Assembly: GCA_963650485.1 (NCBI GenBank)
Contig: CAVJLN010000037.1
Location: forward strand, 1 to 27,982
Reading direction: 5' to 3'
Length of the DNA stretch: 27,982 bases
Origin: Suilimivivens sp963650485
GTDB taxonomy: Bacteria > Bacillota > Clostridia > Lachnospirales > Lachnospiraceae
In this document: positions 6,992-15,746 of the stretch, piece after piece
How the letters are laid out: every line of letters starts with the position of its first letter
Numbering within the stretch: position 1 is the first letter of the stretch
Program-made: the position numbers and the translations under genes
Notes under the pieces: generated by a model
The model's input: only the letters and a program-made list of their open reading frames with translations
What the model was told of the DNA's origin: nothing
Databases searched by the model: none

Positions 6992-8430
6992 TCTTCCTTC
7001 TCTCCATATAACTCATCCCATTCGTCACGGGGAATCGCCGTTACCGAGTCCACATGATAATAGGACTCATAGAACCGGTTGATCCAGAAGTCCGGATCGT
7101 CCGTCATATCCGAGTCGTGCGCCGTGCTGTAAGGATTCTGAAATTCCTCACGGTACTTTGGAACCACTACGCTGTCGTTTCCCCCATTGTCCTTACTGGC
7201 ATTGACAATCCGTTCAATACGCTCGTTATTCTCACGGTTGATACGCCAGAGATTAATCATATTATTAAAATAAGTAAAGATGAGCCATAAACACAGTACC
7301 GCTGCCAGTCCGTAACGTAGTAAAGCCACTGTGAATTCCTTCTTATTACAGTCCTGGATTGCCTGAATGCAGGCAATGAAAAGGAATACTCCTGCCCCAT
7401 AATAGGCTCTTGGGGTTGGAGGTGGGATCACGATTAACGCATAACAGGTTGCCAGCGTCACCAGCAGAAAAACAACCGACTCATTCGATACAACCGCTTT
7501 CCAGTTCTTCCACTTCTTTTGCAATATCAGAATCACGATCGCAATCAATAAAAGAATCAATACTTCTGCAAACAATTCTTCGATGGATACCGTAATCTTA
7601 TAGAAGCGGGAAAGCAGCTTGGCAAGTCCGGTAAATGTCTCATCCGTATCATCCACACGACTCCGGATTCCCGGACACAGCACCATTGCAAGAAGTCCGC
7701 AGGCAACTCCGGCTCCTGAAGTAATCATATAGACCTGTACTCTTGTTTTTATCCTCGTTAGTCCAGATTCCCGGCTGCCGCCTTCCGTAGAACCTGCATT
7801 CCAGTCCATCAGATAAATCCATGTAAAGAAAAGCCATGCCAGAAAAACGCCTCCGGAAGTATTCTCATTACACCATCCGGCCGCAAGACCAAACACAAAG
7901 CCAAGAATCGACGTAAGTACCGGATGCTTCATCGCAATTCCGGTCTGTTCCAGTTGATGCCGGTACCATACGAGAAATCCAACCATGATGACGCTCCCCC
8001 ATAAATAATTACAGGAACCGCACAGCCAGAGCATGGTTTCTCCAAACCGCACCGAATATCTCCATACAAAAGCAAGACTTAAAAGCAGGACAAAAATATC
8101 ATGCTTCTTCTTACGCTTTACAGAAGCATATATCAACAGGACAAGCGCCACAAACATTACACTGTTTGCTATATTAAACACCCATTTATCCATCGACAGG
8201 AACACACGCAGATTAAACTGTCCGATCACCCGGCAGTTATGATACATGTATTCCACGTACTGCTGCTTTACAAGATCCCACAGGGATTTCGCCTCCTGCA
8301 CCTCCAACGCATACGCATAATCATCCGTATAGTGAGGAGTCAGAAAATTATAGATCAATATCGTCAAAAAGGAGAGCAGAACCGTACCTGTAAAAATCCC
8401 TTTCCGATGTTTTTCCCAAAAAGAAGTCAT
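6988..8430 (-). CDS. GT-C-like polytopic membrane protein (DUF6056-like)
   Basis: 480 residues from ATG 8430. An ATG two codons upstream (8436) sits only 2 nt from GGAGG, whereas 8430 has 8-nt spacing, so I prefer 8430. There are about ten to eleven helices. After the first, the outer loop begins PHYTDDYAYALEVQEA with the acidic pair at about 36-37, typical of GT-C enzymes that take sugars from polyprenyl phosphate. The C-terminal 80 residues are soluble (KYREEFQNPYSTAHDSD), as in DUF6056 proteins. Role: probably transfers a sugar to a surface polymer on the outer face; donor and acceptor are unknown. It is the first gene of the leftward run to 1973, with a 4-bp overlap with the next. Confidence 0.75.
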   Translation of the reverse strand: MTSFWEKHRKGIFTGTVLLSFLTILIYNFLTPHYTDDYAYALEVQEAKSLWDLVKQQYVEYMYHNCRVIGQFNLRVFLSMDKWVFNIANSVMFVALVLLIYASVKRKKKHDIFVLLLSLAFVWRYSVRFGETMLWLCGSCNYLWGSVIMVGFLVWYRHQLEQTGIAMKHPVLTSILGFVFGLAAGWCNENTSGGVFLAWLFFTWIYLMDWNAGSTEGGSRESGLTRIKTRVQVYMITSGAGVACGLLAMVLCPGIRSRVDDTDETFTGLAKLLSRFYKITVSIEELFAEVLILLLIAIVILILQKKWKNWKAVVSNESVVFLLVTLATCYALIVIPPPTPRAYYGAGVFLFIACIQAIQDCNKKEFTVALLRYGLAAVLCLWLIFTYFNNMINLWRINRENNERIERIVNASKDNGGNDSVVVPKYREEFQNPYSTAHDSDMTDDPDFWINRFYESYYHVDSVTAIPRDEWDELYGEKEE

Positions 8431-8526
8431 TGTCATTTCCTCCGCAATATATCAGTCTATTTTAGCACGACTCAGCCCCCGATTGCAACGCTATTAACTT
8501 GACGCCCCATAAAATCAATGTTAGGA

Positions 8527-8532
8527 TATAAT
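8527..8532 (+). promoter_or_regulatory. TATAAT box before the radical SAM gene
   Basis: A perfect TATAAT lies 44 bp before the ATG at 8577. The only TTGACG nearby (8499-8504) is 22 bp away, too far for a normal sigma-A promoter, so this promoter may need help or use another -35. Confidence 0.3.
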
Positions 8533-8576
8533 TGTTGAGTACCAATTTTATAAAAGATCCAAAGAGGAGATTTGAC

Positions 8577-9557
8577 ATGTCAGTAAAATATCATAATTTT
8601 GGTGGTGTCATCGGTTGGAATCTTCAGAAATATTTTCCTAACCTTTCTTCCAACAGCTATTTGAAGCTGCAGCGTTCCACCAGAAATAAATTACAGCAGG
8701 AATATATCGATTACTTCCTGTCCACAGAAGAACCTCCGATGCCGCTTGTAGTCAACTTAGAAACCATCAACCGCTGCAACAGCACCTGTTCCTTCTGTAC
8801 CGCCAACAAAAATGCTGAGAAGCGTCCGTACAAGCGTATGGAAGATTCTTTATTTTACAGTATTATTGACCAGCTTGCCGACTGGGGATACACCGGTCAC
8901 CTGACACTTTATGGTAATAATGAGCCTTTTCTGGATACCAGAATTGTAGAATTTCATAAATATTGCAGAGAGAAGCTTCCTCACAGCTTCATCTTCCTTT
9001 CCAGTAACGGCCTGCTTCTTACCGTGGACAAGGTGAAAGAGATCCTCCCCTATGTGAATCAGCTTATTATCAACAACTACTGCAGAGATATGAAGCTGCA
9101 TGATAATGTAAAAGAGATTTATGAATATGCAAAATCTCATCCGGAAGAATTCAAGGATGTCGAGCTGCTGGTCCAGATGCGATACATGGATGCCGTTTTA
9201 AGTAACCGTGCCGGAAGCGCTCCGAACAAGTCAAATGACATCAAGATCATTAAAGAAACCTGTCTGATGCCTTACACTGATATGTTTATCTTCCCGGACG
9301 GCCGCATGGGAATCTGCTGCTGTGATAACTTCGAAGCAACCACCTTGGCTGACCTTACGAAAACCCCGTTAAAGGAGGCATGGAATTCTCCACCGTATCA
9401 GAAGCTTCGTAAGGATATCCGGACAAGCCGTGCAGATTATACCTTCTGCAAATACTGCGACTTCATTGATGCCGGTCTTCGTATGGATGCCGTAGATGAC
9501 ACATTGCATCGCAGAGAGGCCAACCACGGAGCAAGACAGTCCCTGTTCCGTAAATAA
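8577..9557 (+). CDS. Radical SAM protein with C-terminal SPASM-like cysteines
   Basis: I start at ATG 8577 because GAGGAG lies 7 nt upstream; the frame itself opens earlier at 8532. It has 326 residues. The radical SAM iron-sulfur motif is C67-x3-C71-x2-C74 (NRCNSTCSFCTANKN). The glycine-rich GHLTLYGNNEPFLD (about 107-120) matches the SAM-binding strand. The C-terminal part has C229, C247-249, C291 and C294 around FPDGRMGICCCDNF and CKYCDF, as in SPASM or twitch-type auxiliary cluster domains. Such proteins modify peptides, sugars or cofactors; no substrate peptide is seen next to it. It stands alone on the plus strand between envelope genes and is followed by a strong terminator. Function is unassigned. 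Confidence 0.85.
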   Translation: MSVKYHNFGGVIGWNLQKYFPNLSSNSYLKLQRSTRNKLQQEYIDYFLSTEEPPMPLVVNLETINRCNSTCSFCTANKNAEKRPYKRMEDSLFYSIIDQLADWGYTGHLTLYGNNEPFLDTRIVEFHKYCREKLPHSFIFLSSNGLLLTVDKVKEILPYVNQLIINNYCRDMKLHDNVKEIYEYAKSHPEEFKDVELLVQMRYMDAVLSNRAGSAPNKSNDIKIIKETCLMPYTDMFIFPDGRMGICCCDNFEATTLADLTKTPLKEAWNSPPYQKLRKDIRTSRADYTFCKYCDFIDAGLRMDAVDDTLHRREANHGARQSLFRK

Positions 9558-9572
9558 AACATGAATTTAACG

Positions 9573-9607
9573 TTTTTAGAGTTTTTTCACAAAACAAACT
9601 CTAAAAA
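9573..9607. terminator. AT-rich 12-bp stem after the radical SAM gene
   Basis: TTTTTAGAGTTT (9573-9584) pairs perfectly with AAACTCTAAAAA (9596-9607) around an 11-base loop. It lies 15 bp after the stop. It lacks a T-run after it on the plus strand, so on its own it may act as a 3'-end stem rather than a terminator. Confidence 0.4.
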
Positions 9608-9630
9608 ATATGCATAGCAACATAAAAATG

Positions 9631-9670
9631 TCCCCGATAAACGCTTTGATTTATCGGGGATATTTTTGTT
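9631..9670. terminator. Bidirectional intrinsic terminator
   Basis: TCCCCGATAAA (9631-9641) pairs with TTTATCGGGGA (9650-9660), followed by TATTTTTGTT on the plus strand and by CATTTTTATG on the minus strand. It lies between the convergent radical SAM and oxidoreductase genes and serves both. Confidence 0.9.
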
Positions 9671-9674
9671 CTTA

Positions 9675-11255
9675 TTAATCAACCTCTGCTTCATTTCCTT
9701 CGTCATTTGAGGTTTCATGATATTCCTGTTCGGTATTGACACTCCAGATATTTTTCTTATCCTTGCTTCCGGTTAAAATATTCTTAACCGCTTCGAAGGA
9801 AGTAACCATGGAGTGATCAATATTGTTATAACGATGCTGACCATTACGTCCTACACAGTACAGATTCTCAATCGAACTTAGGTAATCAACCAGCTTGTCC
9901 ATCTCATCATAGGTATCAAAATAAGCAGGGTATGCTTTCTTTACCTTCTCCATATGAACATCCAGAACCACATCCTGGCTGTCAATCAGACCAAGCTTGA
10001 TCATTTCACTGACACCGATCTTCGCAAACTCTTCCTCGGTCATATTCCAGTATTCATCACCCTCATTGACAAAGTACTCAAGACCGATCCAAACGGTATG
10101 CTCAAGATCCTTAATCATATAAGGAGACCAGTTATTGTAAATCTGGAAACGTCCCAGCTTCACATTACGATCCTGTACATAAACCCAGCAGTCCGGAACC
10201 ATATTGTTCACGGTCTTGATATGGGTTTTGTTCACCAGATTAATCTTCGGAACCAGAACACCAAGTGTCATGTAATCACGATAAGGAAGTCCTGCGGCAA
10301 TTCTTGCTGCATCTGCAGGTACGTCATTCATACCACCAACCAGATCCTTCACCGGCATGGAGGAAATGACATAATCACCTTCTACCTGTACCTCTTTTCC
10401 ATCCTTTACATAGGTCACTCCGGTAAGCTTGTTCTCTGCATTCTTATGGATCTTGGTAACCTTTGCATTCTTGATAATTGTGCCGCCAAGCTTCTCCACT
10501 TCTGCTGCGGTCACATCCCACAGCTGTCCGGGACCGAGCTTGGGATACTTAAATTCCTCGATCAGGGAAGTCTCCACTTTACGATTCTTTTTCTTGAAAA
10601 CCTTACCAAAGACATCCTTTAAAATAGCTACAATTGACAGTCCCTTGACACGCTGTGCGCCCCAGGAAGCATCAATCTCGCTGGGATGTCTTCCCCAGAG
10701 ATTCTCTGTGTAATATTCAAAAAACATGGAATACAGCTTACGTCCGAACCGATTGATATAAAAGTTCTCCAGATTTGTTTCCGGTAGCTTATGGAACATA
10801 GAACCCAGATAGCTGAATCCTACCTTCAATGTCGTAAGCAGTCCAAAGTTCTTAAAGGTTTCCGGTTTTAAGGAAATCGGATAGTCATAAAACTTCGTAT
10901 CAAATAAGATACGGGAAACACGGTGTCTTGTCAGCATGACACGGTCTTCCTTCTCCGGATCCGGTCCCCCCTTGGTTACCGGCATAGGACGATTCAGAAT
11001 AATATCATCGTACGTCGGATGTCCCTGCATCGGAAGCATATGATCCCACCAGGCATTTACCTCAGGAATTTTAGAGAAGAAACGATGTCCTCCCATATCC
11101 ATACGGTTTCCTTTATAATTGACTGTCTTTGAAATACCTCCAAAACAATCGCTTTCTTCAAATACAATTACCTCGATATCCTTTGATTTCGTAAGTAATT
11201 CATAAGCTGCAGTAAGACCTGCCGGGCCTGCACCAATAATCAGGGCTTTCTTCAT
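9675..11255 (-). CDS. FAD-dependent amine-oxidase/UDP-galactopyranose-mutase-like protein
   Basis: 526 residues. The N-terminus carries a dinucleotide-binding fold with IIGAGPAGLTAAYEL (6-20), followed by FEESDCFGGISKTV and DMGGHRFFSK, the conserved start of NAD(P)-binding amine-oxidase and protoporphyrinogen-oxidase-like flavoproteins. The C-terminus has NLYCVGRNGQHRYNNIDHSM, which closes the FAD site. There is no signal peptide, so it is cytoplasmic. In glycan loci these relatives are often UDP-galactopyranose-mutase-like or act on nucleotide sugars and polyprenols; a true mutase assignment is not proven by the motifs I can see. The last 16 residues are acidic. AAAGGCGG lies about 12 nt before the ATG. 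It is flanked by terminators on both sides, so it is probably its own unit. Confidence 0.8.
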   Translation of the reverse strand: MKKALIIGAGPAGLTAAYELLTKSKDIEVIVFEESDCFGGISKTVNYKGNRMDMGGHRFFSKIPEVNAWWDHMLPMQGHPTYDDIILNRPMPVTKGGPDPEKEDRVMLTRHRVSRILFDTKFYDYPISLKPETFKNFGLLTTLKVGFSYLGSMFHKLPETNLENFYINRFGRKLYSMFFEYYTENLWGRHPSEIDASWGAQRVKGLSIVAILKDVFGKVFKKKNRKVETSLIEEFKYPKLGPGQLWDVTAAEVEKLGGTIIKNAKVTKIHKNAENKLTGVTYVKDGKEVQVEGDYVISSMPVKDLVGGMNDVPADAARIAAGLPYRDYMTLGVLVPKINLVNKTHIKTVNNMVPDCWVYVQDRNVKLGRFQIYNNWSPYMIKDLEHTVWIGLEYFVNEGDEYWNMTEEEFAKIGVSEMIKLGLIDSQDVVLDVHMEKVKKAYPAYFDTYDEMDKLVDYLSSIENLYCVGRNGQHRYNNIDHSMVTSFEAVKNILTGSKDKKNIWSVNTEQEYHETSNDEGNEAEVD

Positions 11256-11290
11256 TCAAGATAAACCGCCTTTCTACTATATCTATATCT

Positions 11291-11343
11291 AGCGCAAGAA
11301 AAACAAATGCCTCCTTCGGAGTCGCTTGTTTTTCTTTTGCGCT
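11291..11343 (-). terminator. Long hairpin terminator between 11351 gene and 11255 gene
   Basis: AGCGCAA plus GAAAAACAA on one arm pairs with TTGTTTTTC plus TTTGCGCT on the other, with a 2-base bulge and an inner CTCCTTCGGAG hairpin. On the minus strand the inner GC stem is followed by GCATTTGTTTTTCTT, which fits termination of the 13150-11351 gene. Confidence 0.75.
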
Positions 11344-11350
11344 CATTATA

Positions 11351-13150
11351 TCATATTTCTGGGGGAGCGTCTACACAGCATTGAGATGGTTCCTCCAACA
11401 CCATCATGCACAGATAAAACGGCATACACAGCATCAGGAAATAAACATATCGGAACTCCGTTGCCACCGGTGTTGCAATCATGACCGTTCCCCATAATAA
11501 CAGACACGGAAGTGCATAAAGAAGCTTTCCCTCTTCCCGACGTACCAGTACACACCCCATCATCAGCAATAAGATCCAAAAAGCAACTCCCATGCTCCAT
11601 AACGTACCATATACCGGCACTATACTTCCAAGTTTTACAGCAATTTCCTTGGCCTTCACAACCAATGGTCCCCGGATCAGCGGTGTATGGGAAATACCAA
11701 GCTCCGTTGCACTGACTCCCTCTGCGTCTGCCACCGGATAATAGGAATCCGGATACCAGTATCCGTTTGTCTGCTGGATATAGGCCTCCAGATAATCACC
11801 CGGATATTGAATCAGCAGCTCAAGCCACAGCCTGAAAAATTCTTTTTTATGTGCTTCCAGATATTCCGGATGTCCTGCCCGGACAAGCTCCTTCATATTA
11901 TCCGCGAATTCCGGATTATACAGGTTCTTCACATAATTACGGTCAATGACTGCATCAATCAATTCCAGTTGTTCCGGAGATAACTCCCTGTCATTTACAA
12001 GAACATACGAAACCTGCTGAATGGGAATGCACAACGATTCCACGAAATCCGGCGGCGTTACCTGACATCCATTCATCAGCGGATATTTCACCACAACTGC
12101 TGCAAGCAGGGAAACAGCCAGAAGTCCGACCACTTTGCGGTTCTTTTTCCAGAAAGAAGCAATAAAAAACGGAATGCATACTAAAAATGCATACCAGCCA
12201 TTCGATCGGAACAGGCACATCTCCGCTCCACTTAACGCAAACAATACGGCATGCTGCCATTTCCCTCCATTCCGGAGCCGTAACAGTGAAGTAAGAAACA
12301 CCAGTACGGCTGCTGCAAATGGAATATCCTTCCAGACCGTAACCGCATAAACAGCATGGTATGGCAGGATTGCAAATACCAGAGCCATTGCGGTACACCA
12401 TCCCGCTTTCAGATGCAGGAACCGCATGGACGAAACAAAATAGCCAACACTAAATGCCATAATACACATCTGCGCAAAGGTATAAAAGCCCATTGCAAAT
12501 ACCATATTATCCGTCATGGCAAATCCGACCGAGTAAAATACCTTTATCAGCAGGGTATGTACCCACGGATGATGATTACTATAAGAAACCACACCAAGCA
12601 CCTGCTCTAGCTGGTTAATGCTGTCCGGTGTCATAATTCCCGGAAACTGATACAGGAAATAGGGCAGCCACCCCAGCAGGCATACAAGGAATGTCGCAGC
12701 CAACGGATGTGCTGCAAAAGGATTCCGGCTTTTGCCCGGTTCCTTTTCACCAAACAACTCTTTCATCTTTTCCTTCTCCGTAACCTGAAGGAACAGGAAT
12801 TTGAGCAATGCATCAAACAAGGCCCAGAAACCAATTGCGGTTGCTGCAAGAATACCAAGCCGAAACATCCGATTGGTTAACGATTCTATGTAATGCGACG
12901 CATCCAACAGCATATAACACAGCGTATAGATCACTGCCAAAACTGCCGATACCACCTTCCTTCTGCGGTCTGCCTTCTGCGAATCCGCAAGTTTCCTATA
13001 AACCTCCCGGTAAAAGAAGAAGGCCAGCAGGAAGAAAATCAGTGTAAATATATTTCCCGGTTCCATTCGCGCCGCTTTCATTAAGGCCCAGGATGTAAAA
13101 AGACTTTTCCCAGCCTGTATCAATAAGGTCTTTTTCTCTTTCAGCTTCAC
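11351..13150 (-). CDS. GT-C-like polytopic membrane protein (DUF6020-like)
   Basis: 599 residues starting at GTG 13150, with GAGGGGATAG just upstream. About twelve helices are visible. The first large outer loop reads PGIMTPDSINQ (around 171-181) and continues to SNHHPWVHTLLIK, the hallmark stretch of DUF6020-family proteins; its acidic residue is in the position of the catalytic acid of GT-C glycosyltransferases. The second half contains an outer domain (VNDRELSPEQLELIDAVID) before the last helices. Likely role: sugar transfer from a polyprenyl-phosphate donor on the outside of the membrane. It lies 49 bp downstream of another GT-C-like gene and they are probably cotranscribed. Exact substrate is unknown. 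Confidence 0.8.
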   Translation of the reverse strand: MKLKEKKTLLIQAGKSLFTSWALMKAARMEPGNIFTLIFFLLAFFFYREVYRKLADSQKADRRRKVVSAVLAVIYTLCYMLLDASHYIESLTNRMFRLGILAATAIGFWALFDALLKFLFLQVTEKEKMKELFGEKEPGKSRNPFAAHPLAATFLVCLLGWLPYFLYQFPGIMTPDSINQLEQVLGVVSYSNHHPWVHTLLIKVFYSVGFAMTDNMVFAMGFYTFAQMCIMAFSVGYFVSSMRFLHLKAGWCTAMALVFAILPYHAVYAVTVWKDIPFAAAVLVFLTSLLRLRNGGKWQHAVLFALSGAEMCLFRSNGWYAFLVCIPFFIASFWKKNRKVVGLLAVSLLAAVVVKYPLMNGCQVTPPDFVESLCIPIQQVSYVLVNDRELSPEQLELIDAVIDRNYVKNLYNPEFADNMKELVRAGHPEYLEAHKKEFFRLWLELLIQYPGDYLEAYIQQTNGYWYPDSYYPVADAEGVSATELGISHTPLIRGPLVVKAKEIAVKLGSIVPVYGTLWSMGVAFWILLLMMGCVLVRREEGKLLYALPCLLLWGTVMIATPVATEFRYVYFLMLCMPFYLCMMVLEEPSQCCVDAPPEI

Positions 13151-13199
13151 TATTCTATCCCCTCATGCATCCATTTTAAAATTCCAGCATTTTCAATCT

Positions 13200-14735
13200 C
13201 TATTTTCTGTGGAAAAGATAATAGGTACTTACATAATTTCCATCGTCAAACTCTTCTTCAGCCACCAGATCATACTGCTCCCAGATCACCTCCGGATAGC
13301 TGTCTCTGGCAAGGACATATTCTGTCTGTCCCTCCCGGATATACCGCTCCTGCTCCTGATACACCACATCCGAATTAATGGTCTGCGTCTGGAACCACTG
13401 GCATGTCGGCACGATGTCACACACCGTATACAATCCGGCATCCAGACATCCGATATTTAACAGGGTCGGATTCTCCGACTGTTCCACAATCTCTTTAAAA
13501 TCAAACAGAAACAAATCTTCGCGCTTCATCTTCATATAAGGAATATTGACCGAATTCAAATATACGATCAGCGCACTTGCTCCAATCGCTGCCACCATGA
13601 AAACACCCTGCAGCCACTTTGCAACAGACAAACAGGAAAATTTCTCTAACTTCTGCATCAGCCACTCTGTCAGCTTTCCAAGCAGGACAAATCCACAGAC
13701 CGCAAATACACCAAGCGGCAATGCATAATAAGGAAGTTCGGAACCTCCGATGTAAATTCCAAAGAACAGAAATCCAAAGAGCACCGGTACAAACATACGG
13801 GTCATCCACTTCTGCTTCCTTTCCAGGAGCATTCCGAACATTCCCGGAATAATTGCAATGTAATATATAAAATTCACCCGGATCAACCAGTACAAAATTT
13901 TCGCAAGCTTATAGATTCTCTCTCCAACGGAAGGTCCGGCGCCATCCAGATTACTATACAGAAATACATTAATATAAACATATCCCCAATACCAGTCATA
14001 CAACGCACCCCTCACGCCAAAATAAATAAGCCCCGGTGCAAACGGGATCGCCATGCCAAGCAAAAACCAGCCACAGGACACAAACGCACGTTTCACATCC
14101 TTCCGGATCAGACAGGAAAAAGCCACCCACATCATCCATGCAAAGAAAAATCCCAACACCGTAAATTTAATATTTGCAACCACACCAGCCAGCACGCCTG
14201 CTATCACCAGAGTCTGGCTGTCCATGGCCTTGTATGGGTACTCCGTCTTAAAATAGTGCAAGCCCAGATACAGCCCCCACACGAAAAACGGAAGACATAT
14301 TTCTTCTGCAGCACCACCCCAGTAAAAGCTATAAGAAGCAAACACCATAGCAAGCGGAAATGGTGTCAGAACAAGTGCTATATTTCTTTTCATATAAAGG
14401 AGCAAAATCCGGTAAATGCCCAGCAGATCAAAGAACGCCAGAATACATTCCATCACGAAAACTCCAGCAAATGTGGTATGGGAAATCAGATAACACAGAC
14501 CATATAAGAAATAAAGAAGGATTCCCTTCTGATCAAACACCTCGCGATAGGGAAGCTTTCCATTAAAAATTGCCTTACCAACGGAAAAATAGCTGTTTGC
14601 ATCATCCCAATTATTGCAGGGATAAAGAAACGATGATCTCGTTGCCAACAGCAGAATCGCAACTGCTGTCACAATAAAATATAAAACACTCCATAAGTTT
14701 TCCTGTTTTTGTTGTTCCCATTTCAGATGATTCAT
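13200..14735 (-). CDS. GT-C glycosyltransferase-like membrane protein (GT39/ArnT type)
   Basis: 511 residues, ATG 14735 with GGGGAAGAAATGGA before it. It has eleven or so helices. The first outer loop reads NNWDDANSYFSVGKAIFNG (41-59) then LPYREVFDQKGILLYFLYG (61-79), that is, the acidic pair and Tyr/Asp-Lys-Gly motif found in GT39-like dolichyl- or polyprenyl-phosphate sugar transferases. The C-terminal 100 residues form an outer domain (FDFKEIVEQSENPTLLNIG). It should use a lipid-linked sugar to decorate a protein or polymer. It is the first gene of the leftward envelope run below the agr locus, separated from it by a terminator, so agr transcripts should not read through strongly. Confidence 0.8.
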   Translation of the reverse strand: MNHLKWEQQKQENLWSVLYFIVTAVAILLLATRSSFLYPCNNWDDANSYFSVGKAIFNGKLPYREVFDQKGILLYFLYGLCYLISHTTFAGVFVMECILAFFDLLGIYRILLLYMKRNIALVLTPFPLAMVFASYSFYWGGAAEEICLPFFVWGLYLGLHYFKTEYPYKAMDSQTLVIAGVLAGVVANIKFTVLGFFFAWMMWVAFSCLIRKDVKRAFVSCGWFLLGMAIPFAPGLIYFGVRGALYDWYWGYVYINVFLYSNLDGAGPSVGERIYKLAKILYWLIRVNFIYYIAIIPGMFGMLLERKQKWMTRMFVPVLFGFLFFGIYIGGSELPYYALPLGVFAVCGFVLLGKLTEWLMQKLEKFSCLSVAKWLQGVFMVAAIGASALIVYLNSVNIPYMKMKREDLFLFDFKEIVEQSENPTLLNIGCLDAGLYTVCDIVPTCQWFQTQTINSDVVYQEQERYIREGQTEYVLARDSYPEVIWEQYDLVAEEEFDDGNYVSTYYLFHRK

Positions 14736-14754
14736 TCCATTTCTTCCCCTAAAC

Positions 14755-14785
14755 GTATCTATTCAGAACGGCTCTGAATAGTATC
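14755..14785. mobile_element. Bare MITE end pair, decayed
   Basis: CTATTCAGA (14759-14767) and TCTGAATAG (14773-14781) are the inner parts of the two element ends, joined by five bases (ACGGC). The outer bases have changed (GTAT and TATC in place of GTAA and TTAC), and the flanks do not match, so this is an older remnant than the one at 505. Confidence 0.65.
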
Positions 14786-14830
14786 ATATCAAATCTCGTA
14801 CCATTTCACAACAGCTACCTAACATAAACA

Positions 14831-14868
14831 AAAAACCTCCAGACAGGTTGTCCTGCTGGAGGTTTTTT
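14831..14868. terminator. Bidirectional intrinsic terminator below agrD
   Basis: AAAAACCTCCAG, CAGG, loop TTGT, CCTG and TGGAGGTTTTTT form a GC-rich stem with an A-run on one side and a T-run on the other. It lies 52 bp after the agrD stop and ends the agr transcript. Confidence 0.9.
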
Positions 14869-14919
14869 GCATATCTAAACATGTACATTTTATCCCTTTT
14901 ACACCGCATATGTACACCA

Positions 14920-15060
14920 TTAAAGATATCTACGCATTAATTCTTCTTCGCCCTTCGGCTGATATGTCAAATAACGGGATGTAGAAGTCAATGTTGTGAT
15001 TGCTACGCCCCAAACGGCTGCCATAATGAGCCTTGACAATGTTGCTTTGAATTTGTTCAT
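14920..15060 (-). CDS. agrD: AgrD-like cyclic autoinducer precursor with serine in place of cysteine
   Basis: I start at ATG 15060 because AAAGGAGG lies 8 nt upstream and the ATG overlaps the agrB stop by 4 bp; the product has 46 residues. Residues 1-24 form an amphipathic leader (MNKFKATLSRLIMAAVWGVA), as in AgrD peptides. The core is S28-R-Y-L-T32, followed by YQPKGEEELMRRYL, the acidic recognition tail. Aligned with the Clostridium perfringens AgrD, where CLWFT is followed by HQPEEP, Ser28 falls exactly on the ring cysteine. There is no cysteine in the peptide, so the mature signal should be a lactone rather than a thiolactone. The precursor is processed by AgrB upstream and the signal should be read by the AgrC-like kinase at 15747. 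Confidence 0.85.
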   Translation of the reverse strand: MNKFKATLSRLIMAAVWGVAITTLTSTSRYLTYQPKGEEELMRRYL

Positions 15061-15638
15061 TTTCTTTTCCTCCTTTTTACACAGAGGAGTACCGCTATAA
15101 TTTCTATTGTTGCCCATATCTGCGTTGATATCTCGTATTTTCCGGCAAACACAAACACAGAACAGATCATATACCAGCCCACGAGCATCACAAAGGACAT
15201 GATTTTGTTTTGTTCCTTCATCTCTTCACGGATTCTCTTGTTTGGATTTTCTACCGGCGCAAGCTTCGCGAAATGTACAAACGCCGTTGCCACCCCAATC
15301 ACAATGAGAACAACCTGTGCAATTTCCGGAAGAAACAGCAGGCCTTTCATCATTCCAAACGAAAGCAGGTAGCACAGTATCGAAACAAAGAGACACCGCA
15401 CTCTGGTTTTTGCGTGATATCCTCCGCAGTAACCTCGAATACTCATAAAGCACAGTAAGAAAACAACAGATCCGAAAAAATTCCGCAACGCAATTCCAAG
15501 CATCATGATCATCAGACTCGTCAATGCCGTAGTTACAATAACCTCGATACCGAGGTAGTACAAATCCCAATCCTCTTCTTTAATCTGAAACTTACGGATG
15601 AACCTCATCGTGATTCTCTTTGCAAGAAATTCCGACAC
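15057..15638 (-). CDS. agrB: AgrB-family peptide-cyclising membrane protease
   Basis: 193 residues from GTG 15638, preceded by GGAGGGGGGAAGCAGAC. About six hydrophobic segments. The catalytic pair is visible in SIRGYCGGYHAKTRVRC: H75 and C82, seven residues apart as in Staphylococcus aureus AgrB (H77/C84). The enzyme cuts the AgrD C-terminal tail and closes the ring. Its stop overlaps the AgrD start by 4 bp, so enzyme and substrate are translationally coupled. Because AgrD here offers serine, the enzyme must catalyse ester rather than thioester closure, or another ring chemistry. Confidence 0.93.
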   Translation of the reverse strand: MSEFLAKRITMRFIRKFQIKEEDWDLYYLGIEVIVTTALTSLMIMMLGIALRNFFGSVVFLLCFMSIRGYCGGYHAKTRVRCLFVSILCYLLSFGMMKGLLFLPEIAQVVLIVIGVATAFVHFAKLAPVENPNKRIREEMKEQNKIMSFVMLVGWYMICSVFVFAGKYEISTQIWATIEIIAVLLCVKRRKRK

Positions 15639-15699
15639 GTCTGCTTCCCCCCTCCTTTTCCATTATTGTAACCGTAATCTTTTCATTTGAATAGCAGAA

Positions 15700-15725
15700 T
15701 GTCAGCTTTTGCCCGATTTTTGTCA
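15700..15725 (-). promoter_or_regulatory. Candidate LytTR-regulator operator upstream of agrB
   Basis: On the minus strand TGACA occurs at 15725-15721 and again at 15704-15700, a 21-bp period, matching the two-turn spacing of direct repeats bound by AgrA/LytTR dimers. A third TGACA starts at 15749, in the kinase stop codon. A weak -10 (TACAAT) follows downstream near agrB. This would give an autoinduction promoter separate from the kinase gene. Confidence 0.35.
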
Positions 15726-15746
15726 TATTTTCCCATTGACAGCCTG

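Noticed and set aside
9954..10622. A 222-codon plus-strand frame antisense to the oxidoreductase
   Set aside because: No ribosome binding site, no recognisable domain, and it lies entirely within a well-supported minus-strand gene.
14920..15117. Longer agrD start giving a 65-residue product
   Set aside because: The added 19 residues overlap agrB coding sequence, and the strong AAAGGAGG with the 4-bp overlap points to ATG 15060.
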